Shown: positions 1-8,700, counted from the stretch's first letter. The stretch is DNA of 64,000 nucleotides from CAVRQM01 sp963756975 (GCA_963756975.1 CAVWPS010000002.1:682001-746000), one strand, 5' to 3'. Numbers and translations: made by a program. Notes: generated from the letters alone by a model not told the origin.

Positions 1-38
1 GAGAGTGCAAAACTGACATTGAGGGCGGCGCAAATAAC

Positions 39-1010
39 ATGCTGATGCCAACGTCAACAGCTATGTCTTCCAAACCACTTGGAAGAACAATCCAGCTCTT
101 TTTGGTGGATGGTGACCCAAGTGGATTGAGAATCGCGTCATTACACGGTTGGACCGGAGCAGTCGTGGTCGCAACCCAATCCACGTTTGGGACATTGCTG
201 GACAGGCCCGAGGCAGACCGAGCGGGCATCTATCTACTGAGCGGCCCCGATCCAGACAACGCACTACAGACCCGCTGCTACATTGGTGAGGCGGAAAACG
301 TCCGCGAGCGCGTGAAGGTCAGTGCCGACGAGCATCCCTTCTGGGAAACTGCGGTAATCGTCACGACTTCTGATGAGGCGCTGACCAAGGGTCACATTCG
401 TTACTTGGAAGCACGACTTATTCATATCGCCAATACAGTGGCTCGTGTAAAACTCGACAACACTCAGATGCCGAACGCTAAGTTGCCGGAAGCAGATCGG
501 GCCAACATGGAGGCATTCCTAGCCAACATTGGCATAGTACTACCGGTAATCGGCCTCGATCTGCTCAAGCCACAACCCAAAGCAGTCGCTGCTGGTATTA
601 CAACATCAAATGGCACGATGGTCACAGGCATCGATCCAGGTGAGACGCGGCTTTGAAATCCGCCATACAAGCCAGATCAAAGCTTCGGCCGTCGAACAGG
701 AAGGGGAATTTGTCGTTCTCGAGGGACTCGCAAGCACGTAAAGATGCGGGTCATGTCGGCACTAATAGTTACTTGGAATTAAAGAATCGATCTCATCTCA
801 ACCGGAGTTCTGAAGCTCGACATCGATAAATTATATTTTTTCTTTGCTAAGTCTTACGCTTTTAAGAGCCCGTCTGCGGCGGCGGCTGTCGTTCTAGATC
901 GCAACTCGAACGGGCGCAAAGAGTGGAAGGTCGTCGGGAAGGACCTCACCTATGCCGAATGGCAGGAAGCCGAAGTCTGCCCCGCCAAGCTGAACAAGTC
1001 CGACGATTGA
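39..1010 (+). pseudogene. GIY-YIG nuclease with DUF4357 C-terminus, three frameshifts
   Basis: The first frame (39-656) holds a GIY-YIG nuclease-like domain: an N-terminal GRTIQLFLVDG stretch, GIYLL at about residue 63, CYIG about 18 residues later, an Arg-rich NVRERV helix and a YLEARLI segment with the expected Glu. The ATG at 63 is an alternative start. After the stop at 656 the DUF4357-like tail continues in other frames: FEIRHTSQIKASAVEQ from 652, ARKDAGHVGTNSYLELK from about 734, and DLISTGVLKLDIDKL to SPSAAAAVVL and EWKVVGKDLTYAEWQEA from 789 to the stop at 1010. The shifts lie near 645-652, 715-725 and 785-790, all in the same direction, so the last piece is back in the first frame. 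The region is visibly AT-richer than what follows, suggesting acquired DNA. Either a decayed gene or an error-prone stretch of assembly. Confidence 0.75.
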
Positions 1011-1089
1011 CTTGCCGCCCTCGCCGCCCACACTTGCGCCGTGCCCGTTCCGGCGTAATCCGGGAGGCACCCGAGGGAGAGACGTGTCC

Positions 1090-2922
1090 ATGACCGACGA
1101 GACCAGCCACAAGCCGAACGGCCGTGGCATGAACGGGGCCACCCGGCCCGGCCAGCATCTTCGCAGCCGCCGGTGGTTCGACAATCCCGACGACCCGGCG
1201 ATGACGGCACTCTATCTGGAGCGCTACCTGAATTTCGGGCTGACGCCGGAAGAACTCCGCACCGGACGGCCGATCATCGGCATCGCCCAGACCGGCAGCG
1301 ACCTGTCGCCGTGCAACCGCCATCTGGTCGGCCTCGCGAGCCGCGTTCGCGACGGGATCATCTCGGCCGGCGGCGTGCCGCTCGAATTCCCGATCCATCC
1401 GATCCAGGAAACCGGCAAGCGCCCGACCGCCGCCCTCGACCGCAACCTCGCCTATCTCAGCCTCGTCGAAGTGCTGCACGGCTACCCGCTCGACGGCGTC
1501 GTGCTGACCGGCGGCTGCGACAAGACGACACCGGCGGTGCTGATGGGCGCGGCGACCGTCAACATCCCGTCGATCCTGCTGTCGGGCGGCCCGATGCTGG
1601 ACGGCTGGCACGAGGGCAAGCTCGCCGGGTCCGGCATGACCGTCTGGACCGGCCGCAAGCTCTATGCCGAGGGCAAGATCGACTACGAGGAGTTCATGGC
1701 GCTGGTCGTGTCGTCGTCGCCGTCGGTCGGCCACTGCAACACGATGGGCACCGCCCTCTCGATGAACAGCCTGGCCGAGGCGCTGGGGATGTCCCTGCCC
1801 GGCTGCGGCGCGATCCCCGGCCCGTACCGGGAGCGGGCGCAGATGGCATACCAGACCGGCCGCCGGATCGTGGAAATGGTCCACGAGAACCTGCGGCCGT
1901 CCGACATCATGACCAAGGACGCGTTCGAGAACGCGGTGGTCGCGGCCGCCGCCCTCGGTGCCTCGTCCAACTGCCCGATCCACATGGTCGCGATCGCGCG
2001 CCACATGGGCGTCGACCACAGCCTGGACGACTGGCAGCGGCTCGGCCCGGAAATCCCGCTGCTGGTCGATTGCCAGCCGGCCGGCCGCTTCCTCGGCGAG
2101 GCGTTCCATCGCGCCGGCGGGGTGCCCAAGGTGATGCAGGAGCTGATGGCGGCCGGGAAGCTGCACGGCAACGCGCGCACGGTCACCGGCAAGACGCTGG
2201 CCGAGGATCTGGCCACGGCGACCGGCCCGGTCGATCGCGACGTGATCCGCGCCTACGACACGCCGCTGCGCGAGAACGCGGGCTACGTCGTGCTGTCCGG
2301 CAACCTGTTCGACAGTGCCGTGATGAAGACCAGCGTGATCGACGCGGAGTTCCGCGAGCGGTTCCTGTCCGATCCCGAGCATCCGAACGTGTTCGTCGGG
2401 CGCGCCGTCGTGTTCGAGGGGCCGGAGGATTACCACGCGCGGATCGAGGAGCCGGAGCTGCAGATCGACGAGCACAGCTTCCTCATCATCCGCAACGTCG
2501 GCCCGATGGGCTATCCGGGCTCGGCCGAGGTCGTGAACATGCAGCCGCCCGCGTCACTGCTGAAGCGCGGCATCAACGCGCTGCCGACGATGGGCGACGG
2601 ACGGCAGAGCGGCACGTCCGGCTCGCCGTCGATCCTGAACGTCTCGCCGGAAGCCGCCGTCGGCGGCGGCTTGGCGCTGCTGAACTCGGGCGACACCGTG
2701 CGGCTCGACCTCAACACGCGCCGCGTCGACGTGCTGCTGCCCGACGGCGAGCTGGAGCGGCGGCGGGCCGCATGGGTGCCGCCGACGCTCGAGAACAAGA
2801 CGCCGTGGGAGCTGATCTATCGCTCGATGGTGGGGCAGCTCGATCGCGGCGGCTGCCTCGAACCGGCGACCGAGTTCCTGGACGTGCTGACCCAACGCGG
2901 CGAGAGCAGGAACAACCACTGA
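1090..2922 (+). CDS. IlvD/Edd-family sugar-acid dehydratase (arabinonate/xylonate dehydratase type)
   Basis: A 610-residue dehydratase of the IlvD/Edd family, which removes water from an aldonate to give a 2-keto-3-deoxy acid using an Fe-S cluster and Mg2+. Three cysteines sit in the family contexts: C75 (SPCNRH), C143 (GGCDKTTPA) and C216 (GHCNTMGTA); the KTTPA and SSNCPIH segments are also present. The length fits the pentonate dehydratase branch better than amino-acid IlvD. The ATG at 1090 is chosen over the in-frame start at 1012 because a GAGGGAGAG ribosome site precedes it. It overlaps the SDR gene by one base (TGATG), and the FAH-family gene follows, so the three look like one operon for non-phosphorylative sugar-acid breakdown. 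The exact substrate (arabinonate, xylonate or fuconate) cannot be read from sequence. Confidence 0.88.
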   Translation: MTDETSHKPNGRGMNGATRPGQHLRSRRWFDNPDDPAMTALYLERYLNFGLTPEELRTGRPIIGIAQTGSDLSPCNRHLVGLASRVRDGIISAGGVPLEFPIHPIQETGKRPTAALDRNLAYLSLVEVLHGYPLDGVVLTGGCDKTTPAVLMGAATVNIPSILLSGGPMLDGWHEGKLAGSGMTVWTGRKLYAEGKIDYEEFMALVVSSSPSVGHCNTMGTALSMNSLAEALGMSLPGCGAIPGPYRERAQMAYQTGRRIVEMVHENLRPSDIMTKDAFENAVVAAAALGASSNCPIHMVAIARHMGVDHSLDDWQRLGPEIPLLVDCQPAGRFLGEAFHRAGGVPKVMQELMAAGKLHGNARTVTGKTLAEDLATATGPVDRDVIRAYDTPLRENAGYVVLSGNLFDSAVMKTSVIDAEFRERFLSDPEHPNVFVGRAVVFEGPEDYHARIEEPELQIDEHSFLIIRNVGPMGYPGSAEVVNMQPPASLLKRGINALPTMGDGRQSGTSGSPSILNVSPEAAVGGGLALLNSGDTVRLDLNTRRVDVLLPDGELERRRAAWVPPTLENKTPWELIYRSMVGQLDRGGCLEPATEFLDVLTQRGESRNNH

Positions 2923-3671
2923 TGGCCAACAGACTGTCCGGCAAGACGATCTTCACCACGGCGGCGGGCGCCGGGATCGGGCGCGCCACCGCGCTGATGA
3001 TGGCGGCCGAGGGGGCCAGGGTCATCGCGACCGACCGCGATGTGAGCCTCCTTGCGGACCTCAAGCCGCACGGGATCGAGGTCGAGGCGCTCGACGCGCT
3101 GGACAACGACGCGATCAAGGCCGCCGCCAAGAAGCACGGCCCGGTCGACGTGTTGTTCAACTGCGCCGGCGTGGTCCACCAGGGCACGGTCCTGGATGCG
3201 ACCGACGACCAGTGGTCGCTCGCGTTCGATCTCAACGCGCGCGCGATGTTCCACACCATCCAGGCGTTCCTGCCGGCGATGCTGGAGGCGGGCGGCGGGT
3301 CGATCGTCAACATCGCCTCGGTCGTCAGCACCCTCAAAGGGGCGCCGAACCGGTTCATCTACGCGGCCTCGAAAGCGGCCGTGATCGGCCTGACCCGCGC
3401 GATCGCCACCGATTACGTGACGCGCGGCATCCGCTGCAACGCGGTCTGCCCGGGCACGGTCCAGTCGCCGAGCCTCGATACGCGGATCGCCGCCAACGCC
3501 GCCGCCGCCGGCGGGATGGACGCGGCGCGCGCCGCGTTCGTCGCCCGCCAGCCGATGGGCCGCGTCGGCCTGCCGGAGGAGATCGCCGCGCTGGTGGTCT
3601 ATCTCGCCTCCGACGAAAGCAAGTTCGTCACCGGCCAGGCGATGGTCATCGACGGCGGCTTTTCGCTCTAA
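2922..3671 (+). CDS. SDR dehydrogenase, 2-keto-3-deoxy-sugar-acid 4-dehydrogenase type
   Basis: A 249-residue classical short-chain dehydrogenase. The nucleotide-binding glycine motif is in TAAGAGIGRA near residue 15, NCAG follows, and the catalytic residues are S133, Y147 and K151 (YAASK). PGTVQSPSL and a VIDGGFSL ending resemble the BDH2/DHRS6-like branch that includes bacterial 2-keto-3-deoxy-L-fuconate dehydrogenases. The start overlaps the dehydratase stop by one base, indicating translational coupling. By context it would oxidise C4 of the dehydratase product to a 2,4-diketo acid for the downstream hydrolase. That role is inferred from gene order and family resemblance. Confidence 0.85.
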   Translation: MANRLSGKTIFTTAAGAGIGRATALMMAAEGARVIATDRDVSLLADLKPHGIEVEALDALDNDAIKAAAKKHGPVDVLFNCAGVVHQGTVLDATDDQWSLAFDLNARAMFHTIQAFLPAMLEAGGGSIVNIASVVSTLKGAPNRFIYAASKAAVIGLTRAIATDYVTRGIRCNAVCPGTVQSPSLDTRIAANAAAAGGMDAARAAFVARQPMGRVGLPEEIAALVVYLASDESKFVTGQAMVIDGGFSL

Positions 3672-3705
3672 TGTCCTTTTACTCTACCCCCACGGGAGAC
3701 GACCG

Positions 3706-4551
3706 ATGAAGCTGGTACGGTATGGCGACTATGGCGCGGAGAAGCCCGGCCTGATCGACGGCGAAGGCCATCTTCGCGACCTGTCCGGCACGATCGCCGA
3801 CATCGACGCGGACGTGCTGGCCCCGGCCGGCCTCGACCGTCTGCGCGCCATCGACCCGAACAGCCTTCCCGCGGTGCACGGCTCGCCGCGCATGGGGTCG
3901 TGCGTGCCCCGGCCGCTGAACTTCGTCTGCATCGGCCTGAACTACGCCGACCACGCGGCCGAGACGGGCGCGCCGATCCCGAAGGAGCCGATCGTGTTCC
4001 TGAAATCGCTCAGCGCGTTCTGCGGCCCGAACGACGACATCAAGATCCCGCGCGGCAGCCAGAAGACCGACTGGGAGGTCGAGCTCGGCGTCGTGATCGG
4101 CTCGCTGGCCCGATACGTCCCGGAAAACCAGGCGATGGACCATGTCGCCGGGTATTGCGTCATCAACGACGTGAGCGAGCGGCATTACCAGACCGAGCGC
4201 GGCGGCACCTGGGACAAGGGCAAGGGCTGCGACACGTTCGGCCCGACCGGTCCGTGGCTGGTGACGGCCGACGAGGTGCCGGACCCGCAGAACCTGTCGA
4301 TGTGGCTCGAGGTCGACGGGCAGAAGCGGCAGGACGGCAGCACGAAGACGATGATCTTCGGCGTGCGCGAACTGGTCAGCTACGTGAGCCACTTCTTCAC
4401 GCTGCATCCGGGCGACATCATCAGCACCGGCACGCCGCCGGGTGTCGCGATGGGGATGAAGCCGACGCCGATCTATTTGAAGGCGGGGCAGACGATGAAA
4501 CTCGGCATCCAGGGCCTTGGCGAGCAGACTCAGCGCACCGTCGACGCCTAA
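3706..4551 (+). CDS. Fumarylacetoacetate hydrolase-family protein, likely 2,4-diketo-3-deoxy acid hydrolase
   Basis: A 281-residue FAH-family enzyme. FVCIGLNYADHAAE, the substrate-loop FLKSLSAFCGPND, the metal-binding DWEVELGVVIG region and GTPPGVAMG near the end are the family landmarks. Family members cleave C-C bonds of beta-diketo acids using a divalent metal. Coming after a sugar-acid dehydratase and a 4-dehydrogenase, the natural reaction is cleavage of a 2,4-diketo-3-deoxy acid to pyruvate plus a small hydroxy acid, as in non-phosphorylative L-fucose/pentose routes. A GGGAGA site precedes the ATG at 3706. Alternative annotations for this family are ureidoglycolate lyase or FAHD-type decarboxylase; the cassette argues against these. 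Confidence 0.85.
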   Translation: MKLVRYGDYGAEKPGLIDGEGHLRDLSGTIADIDADVLAPAGLDRLRAIDPNSLPAVHGSPRMGSCVPRPLNFVCIGLNYADHAAETGAPIPKEPIVFLKSLSAFCGPNDDIKIPRGSQKTDWEVELGVVIGSLARYVPENQAMDHVAGYCVINDVSERHYQTERGGTWDKGKGCDTFGPTGPWLVTADEVPDPQNLSMWLEVDGQKRQDGSTKTMIFGVRELVSYVSHFFTLHPGDIISTGTPPGVAMGMKPTPIYLKAGQTMKLGIQGLGEQTQRTVDA

Positions 4552-4560
4552 TCGGACGCT

Positions 4561-4584
4561 GGACGGGGTAGAAATGCCCCGTCC
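4561..4584 (+). terminator. Hairpin downstream of the sugar-acid cassette
   Basis: A perfect 8-bp stem (GGACGGGG at 4561-4568, CCCCGTCC at 4577-4584) with an 8-base loop starts 10 bases after the FAH-family stop codon. No T-run follows, so it is a weak or Rho-assisted terminator candidate. Confidence 0.5.
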
Positions 4585-4706
4585 CAAGTAAAAGTGGCGT
4601 CTGGCGTCGCAAATACGGTTTGATTTTTTCGCGAATCGACGTGTTTGGCTTGCCGAACCGGCCGCGCCTATGGATGCTCGCGACTCGGAAACCCGGAGAC
4701 GCCCAC

Positions 4707-5168
4707 ATGACCAAGGCACCCACGACCAAGGCGGCCGCCGCGAAGCCGGCGGCGGCCAAGTCGGCATCCTCGAAAAGCGCGAGCGCGACCGCCGAGCACG
4801 AGCCCAAGGCCGCCGCCGCTAAGTCGGCCCCCGCCAAGGCCGCCAAGGCAGCGCCCGCGAAACAGGCCGCCGCCGACGAGGCACCGCCGAAGGGTGCCAA
4901 GATCGACAAGCCGAAGGCCGGCAGCAAGCCCAACGCGTTGCAGCAGCCGCTTCAGCCGTCGGGCGAACTCGCGGCGGTCGTCGGCGAGGGCATGATGGCC
5001 CGTGGTGCCGTGGTCAGCAAGGTTTGGGAATACATCAAGGCCCACAAGCTTCAGAACCCGAAGGACGGGCGCGAGATCCTGGCCGACGAAAAGCTGAAGA
5101 AAGTGTTCGGCAAGGACAAGGTGACCATGTTCGAAATGAACAAGTATCTGGCCCAGCACCTGAAGTAG
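4707..5168 (+). CDS. SWIB/MDM2-domain protein with Lys/Ala-rich N-terminus
   Basis: A 153-residue protein. The first ~75 residues are almost entirely Ala, Lys, Pro and Ser in AAAK-like repeats resembling histone H1 tails. The last ~75 residues form a SWIB domain (LAAVVGEGMMARGAVVSKVWEYI, then LQNPKDGREILADEKLK and a FEMNKYLAQHLK end). SWIB domains are chromatin-associated in eukaryotes; their bacterial role is not well defined, though DNA association via the basic tail is plausible. The ATG at 4707 has GGAG nine bases upstream and removes an unrelated in-frame extension from 4620. It stands alone, convergent with dinB, with only four bases between the stop codons. Confidence 0.85.
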   Translation: MTKAPTTKAAAAKPAAAKSASSKSASATAEHEPKAAAAKSAPAKAAKAAPAKQAAADEAPPKGAKIDKPKAGSKPNALQQPLQPSGELAAVVGEGMMARGAVVSKVWEYIKAHKLQNPKDGREILADEKLKKVFGKDKVTMFEMNKYLAQHLK

Positions 5169-5172
5169 CCGG

Positions 5173-6399
5173 CTACGGGCCGAACCCCCGGCCGCGGCCG
5201 ATCACGGCCGCGCCGAACCGGCCCCTCAACGCCTCGATCGCGTCCTGCCGGGCGACCCGGCGCAAGCTGTCCGGGTCGCCCAAATCAGCCGCATCCGCCT
5301 GATCGAGCGGCACGAGCCCGTGGCTCGACAACCCGATCAGCCGGAACCGCGTGCCGTCCGCCTCCCGCCCGAGCGGCCCGCGCAACGCGTCGAACAGCAC
5401 GTCCGGCAGTCTGGACGGTGCCCGCAACCGGGCGGCACGGGTCCGCAGCACGAAGCCGGACGTCTTCAGCTTCAGCGTGATCCCGGTCGCCGCCATCCCG
5501 GCCTCCCGCAGCCGCCGCGCCACCTTCTCGCAGCACCGCCACAGATGCCGCTCCAGCGCCGGTTTGTCGGCGATGTCGGCGTCGAACGTCGTCTCCGCCC
5601 CGATCGACTTCGCCTCCCGCCTTGGGTCGACCGCCCGCGTGTCGCGCAGCCACGCGCGCGCCACCAGCGCCGGGCCGTCGTCGCCGAGCAACCGGCGGGC
5701 GTCCACGGGATCGAGCCGTTGCAGATCGCCGAGCGTGCGAATGCCGCGCTTGTCGAGCGTCCGCCCCTGCGCCGGGCCGATGCCGGGCAGCAGCCGCACG
5801 CTCTCGCCCGAAAGCTGGACCGCCGCCTCCTCGCCGAGCACGCAGAACCCGCGCGGCTTGTCCCGGCCGGCCGCGATCTTCGCCCGCAGCCGGTTGGCCG
5901 CGAGCCCGACCGAGACGGTGATGCCGATCTCCGCCTCGATCTTTCGTTGCAGCCGCGACAACGTCAGCGCGGAACTGGCACCGTGCAGCGACTCGGTGCC
6001 GCTCAGATCGAGCGCCGCCTCGTCGATCGACAGCGGCTGCACCAGCGGCGTGAGCTGCGTCATCAGCCGCCGCACCGCCCGGCCGGCAGCGACGTATTTG
6101 GCGAAATCGGGCCGGATCACCACCGCGTCCGGACATGCTTTCAGCGCCTGCCCCATCGGCATGGCGCTGCGGACACCGCGCAGCCTCGCGACGTAGCACG
6201 CGGCCGTCACCACCCCGCGCACGCCGCCGCCGACCACCACCGGCCGCCCGGCCAGCTCTGGCCGGTCGCGCTTTTCGATGCTGGCGAAGAACGCGTCGCA
6301 ATCGACGTGCGCGATGGACAGCCGGCCGAGTTCAGGGTGGCGCAGCAGGCGCGGGCTGCCGCACGACCGGCACACCGCCTCGGCCGCATAGGCAAGCAA
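5173..6399 (-). CDS. dinB: DNA polymerase IV (Y-family); N-terminal zinc ribbon out of frame
   Basis: A Y-family translesion polymerase of about 408 residues. HVDCDAFFASIEKRD carries the first catalytic Asp, SIDEAALDLSGT the palm acidic pair, and LLPGIGPAQGRTL a helix-hairpin-helix; the little-finger region follows. The best in-frame start is a TTG at 6399, just before a CRSCGSPRL half of a zinc ribbon usual in alphaproteobacterial members. The other half, FCRDCD, is encoded immediately upstream (6418-6401) but one base out of frame, and that frame has GTG codons overlapping the end of the ROK gene. A one-base insertion near 6400 would explain this. The polymerase core appears intact. Confidence 0.85.
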   Translation of the reverse strand: MLAYAAEAVCRSCGSPRLLRHPELGRLSIAHVDCDAFFASIEKRDRPELAGRPVVVGGGVRGVVTAACYVARLRGVRSAMPMGQALKACPDAVVIRPDFAKYVAAGRAVRRLMTQLTPLVQPLSIDEAALDLSGTESLHGASSALTLSRLQRKIEAEIGITVSVGLAANRLRAKIAAGRDKPRGFCVLGEEAAVQLSGESVRLLPGIGPAQGRTLDKRGIRTLGDLQRLDPVDARRLLGDDGPALVARAWLRDTRAVDPRREAKSIGAETTFDADIADKPALERHLWRCCEKVARRLREAGMAATGITLKLKTSGFVLRTRAARLRAPSRLPDVLFDALRGPLGREADGTRFRLIGLSSHGLVPLDQADAADLGDPDSLRRVARQDAIEALRGRFGAAVIGRGRGFGP

Positions 6400-6420
6400 C
6401 GTCGCAGTCGCGGCAGAACC

Positions 6421-7341
6421 CTATTGCGGCGCCGGCCACAGCCACGCCGCCCCGCGCACGCCGGAGCTGTCGCCGTGCGCGTTCTTGACGACCGGCGTCT
6501 TCACGACGTCGGAGAACACCCGCTCGGACAGGATCTTGGGCAACGCCGTATAAAGGTGGGCCATGTTCGACAGCCCGCCGCCGAGCACGATCACGTCGGG
6601 GTCGATGATGTTCGTGATGACCGCGAGACCGCGCCCGAGCCGGTCGGCGTGGCGCGCCAGCGCGTCGATCGCCTTCTGCTCGCCCGCCGCCGCCCGCGCC
6701 GGAATGCCGGACGCGTCCTTCGCATCCGGCCCGTCGCAATCGCGCGCGAGCCCGGTGCCGGAGACGTGCAGTTCCATGCAGTTCCGCTGGCCGCACCAGC
6801 AGAGCGGGCCCGGCGTCTCCTCGATCGACGCCCACGGCAGCGGAATGTGCCCCCACTCGCCGGCAATGCGGTGCGGGCCCTCCAGCACCTTGCCGCCGAT
6901 GACGACGCCGCCGCCGCAGCCGGTGCCGATGATGACGCCGAACACGCAGTTCATCCCCTTGCCGGCACCGTCGCTCGCCTCGGACAGGGCGAAGCAGTTG
7001 GCGTCGTTGGCGATCCGGACCGTGCGGCCGAGCAGCCTGGACAGGTCGGCGTCGAGCGGGTTGCCGTTCAGCACGACGGAGTTGGCGTTCTTGATCAGGC
7101 CGGTCGCGGGACTGACGACGCCCGGAATGCCGATCCCGACGCTGCCGCGCCCACCCATCGCCTGCTCGGTGCGCGCCACCAGGTCGGCGATCGCGCGAAC
7201 CGTGCCCTCGTAGGTCGGCGGCGTCGGGACGCGGGTCCGGTTGGTGAATGTGCCGTCGCGCTCGAGCGCGATCACCTCGATCTTGGTGCCGCCGAGGTCG
7301 ACGCCGAGACGATAATCATAAGTCTGATCGGCGGCGCTCAC
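6421..7341 (-). CDS. ROK-family sugar kinase (fructokinase/glucokinase type)
   Basis: A 306-residue ATP-dependent sugar kinase. GVDLGGTKIEV is the N-terminal phosphate motif, IANDANCFALSEA holds the catalytic Asp, GTGCGGGVV follows, and GEWGHIPLP with CWCGQRNCMELH is the ROK zinc site (His plus three Cys). The EWGH..PLPW wording is commonest in bacterial fructokinases, but glucose or N-acetylhexosamine cannot be excluded. The GTG at 7341 is chosen because it places the phosphate motif at residue 13 and has GGAG upstream; the in-frame extension to 7605 overlaps the TusA-like gene. The stop codon lies 21 bases before the dinB TTG, so the two may be cotranscribed. Confidence 0.85.
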   Translation of the reverse strand: MSAADQTYDYRLGVDLGGTKIEVIALERDGTFTNRTRVPTPPTYEGTVRAIADLVARTEQAMGGRGSVGIGIPGVVSPATGLIKNANSVVLNGNPLDADLSRLLGRTVRIANDANCFALSEASDGAGKGMNCVFGVIIGTGCGGGVVIGGKVLEGPHRIAGEWGHIPLPWASIEETPGPLCWCGQRNCMELHVSGTGLARDCDGPDAKDASGIPARAAAGEQKAIDALARHADRLGRGLAVITNIIDPDVIVLGGGLSNMAHLYTALPKILSERVFSDVVKTPVVKNAHGDSSGVRGAAWLWPAPQ

Positions 7342-7440
7342 TGTGTTCTCCCCGTTACGCGACCACACCTTGCTACCCAAGCACCGCGTGCTCAAGGGAG
7401 CCGGGTTGCCCAAGCGGTGCCGCGAAGCGACAATCGGCGC

Positions 7441-7701
7441 ATGACCGAGACCCTGCTCGACGTTCAAGGCATGGCGTGCCCCCTTCCCGTGCTCCGCGCC
7501 AACCGCGCGCTGCGGTCGCTGTCGGCCGGCGAGCGTCTGCGCGTGATCGCGACCGACCGGGCGGCGATCGCGGATTTTCAGTCGTTCTGCCGCGAGACGG
7601 GCCATGCGCTGATCGCCTGGAGCGACGATGGCGGCGTCCTCAGCTTCACCATCCGCAAGCGTCCGGACACGGCGGGACCGGCGGGGGAGCCGTCCGCGTG
7701 A
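7441..7701 (+). CDS. TusA-family sulfurtransferase-like protein
   Basis: An 86-residue TusA/SirA-like protein. The diagnostic ACPLPVLRANRAL helix carries the Cys-Pro-x-Pro motif that binds persulfide sulfur in the family. The rest matches the small alpha/beta fold (GERLRVIATDRAAIADFQSFC). Its stop overlaps the GTG start of the deacetylase-like gene (GTGA). It could serve tRNA thiolation or general sulfur relay; nothing in the context decides. Confidence 0.85.
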   Translation: MTETLLDVQGMACPLPVLRANRALRSLSAGERLRVIATDRAAIADFQSFCRETGHALIAWSDDGGVLSFTIRKRPDTAGPAGEPSA

Positions 7702-8630
7702 CCGTCGCCCTGATCACCCACCCCGACTGCCTCGCCCATGATCCCGGCCCGTTCCATCCGGAATCGCCGGATCGGCTGCGCCACGTCCTGGCCGCACTCG
7801 AGGGCGAGGAGTTCGCCGCCCTGATCCGCGAGGCGGCACCCCTGGCCACGCGCGAGCAGTTGGCCCGGGTGCATACGGACGCCCACATCGCCGCCCTCAT
7901 GGCGCTCGACCCGGGCGGGGACGAGCGGATCGCGATCGACGCCGACACCGTGGCCGGGCCGGGCAGCGTCACCGCCGCACTACGCGCGGCCGGTGGTGCC
8001 GTGGCGGCGGTCGACGCGGTGATGGACGGCTGGGCACGGCGCGCGTTCGTCGCCGTCCGCCCGCCCGGCCACCATGCCGAGCGCGACCGGGCGATGGGGT
8101 TCTGCCTGTTCTCGACCGCCGCCGTCGCCGCCCGCCACGCGCAAGTCGCGCATGGGCTGAGCCGCGTGGCCGTGGTCGATTTCGACGTCCATCACGGCAA
8201 CGGCTCGCAGGACGCGATGCAGGACGATCCAGGCCTGTTCTACGCGTCGAGCCATCAGTGGCCATGCTACCCCGGCACGGGGGCCGCGCGGGAGACCGGC
8301 GTCGCGGGGAACGTGATGAACGTGCCGCTGCCGCCCGGCACCGGCGGCACCGGTTTCCGGGCCGCGTGGCGCGACCGTATCCTGCCGGCGCTGGCGGATT
8401 GGAAGCCGGAGTTGCTGATCGTCTCGGCCGGCTTCGACGCGCATCGCGACGACCCGCTGGCGCAGCTCACGGTCGACGAGGCGGATTTCGCCTGGCTCAC
8501 GGCCTCGTTGACGGCGATCGCGGAGCAGCATTGTGGCGGTCGTCTGGTATCGGTGCTGGAAGGGGGCTATGACCTCACCGCGCTGGCCCGATCATGTGCC
8601 GCGCACGTCCGGTCCCTGTTGCAGGACTGA
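7698..8630 (+). CDS. Histone deacetylase-family amidohydrolase
   Basis: A 310-residue class II-type HDAC/acetylpolyamine amidohydrolase-like zinc enzyme. RPPGHHAERDRAMGFC contains the catalytic His pair, VDFDVHHGNGSQ the Asp/His zinc ligands, SAGFDAHRDDPL the third ligand region, and EGGYDL the C-terminal Tyr/Gly motif. The GTG at 7698 starts directly at VTVALITHPDCL and overlaps the TusA-like stop by four bases. Bacterial members deacetylate polyamines, small molecules or proteins; the substrate is unknown here. Confidence 0.88.
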   Translation: MTVALITHPDCLAHDPGPFHPESPDRLRHVLAALEGEEFAALIREAAPLATREQLARVHTDAHIAALMALDPGGDERIAIDADTVAGPGSVTAALRAAGGAVAAVDAVMDGWARRAFVAVRPPGHHAERDRAMGFCLFSTAAVAARHAQVAHGLSRVAVVDFDVHHGNGSQDAMQDDPGLFYASSHQWPCYPGTGAARETGVAGNVMNVPLPPGTGGTGFRAAWRDRILPALADWKPELLIVSAGFDAHRDDPLAQLTVDEADFAWLTASLTAIAEQHCGGRLVSVLEGGYDLTALARSCAAHVRSLLQD

Positions 8631-8700
8631 CACACGAACGGGGATTCCCCTGCCGGACGTCATTCGGATGTCATCCCAGTGCTCCAACTCTGCGTAATCG

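Noticed and set aside
946..2475. A 509-codon open frame on the minus strand opposite the dehydratase
   Set aside because: It is the Arg/Ala/His-rich antisense shadow expected from high-GC coding DNA; the plus-strand dehydratase has clear motifs.
5320..7701. A 793-codon plus-strand frame across dinB and the ROK gene
   Set aside because: Shadow translation; only its last 86 codons (TusA-like) are real.
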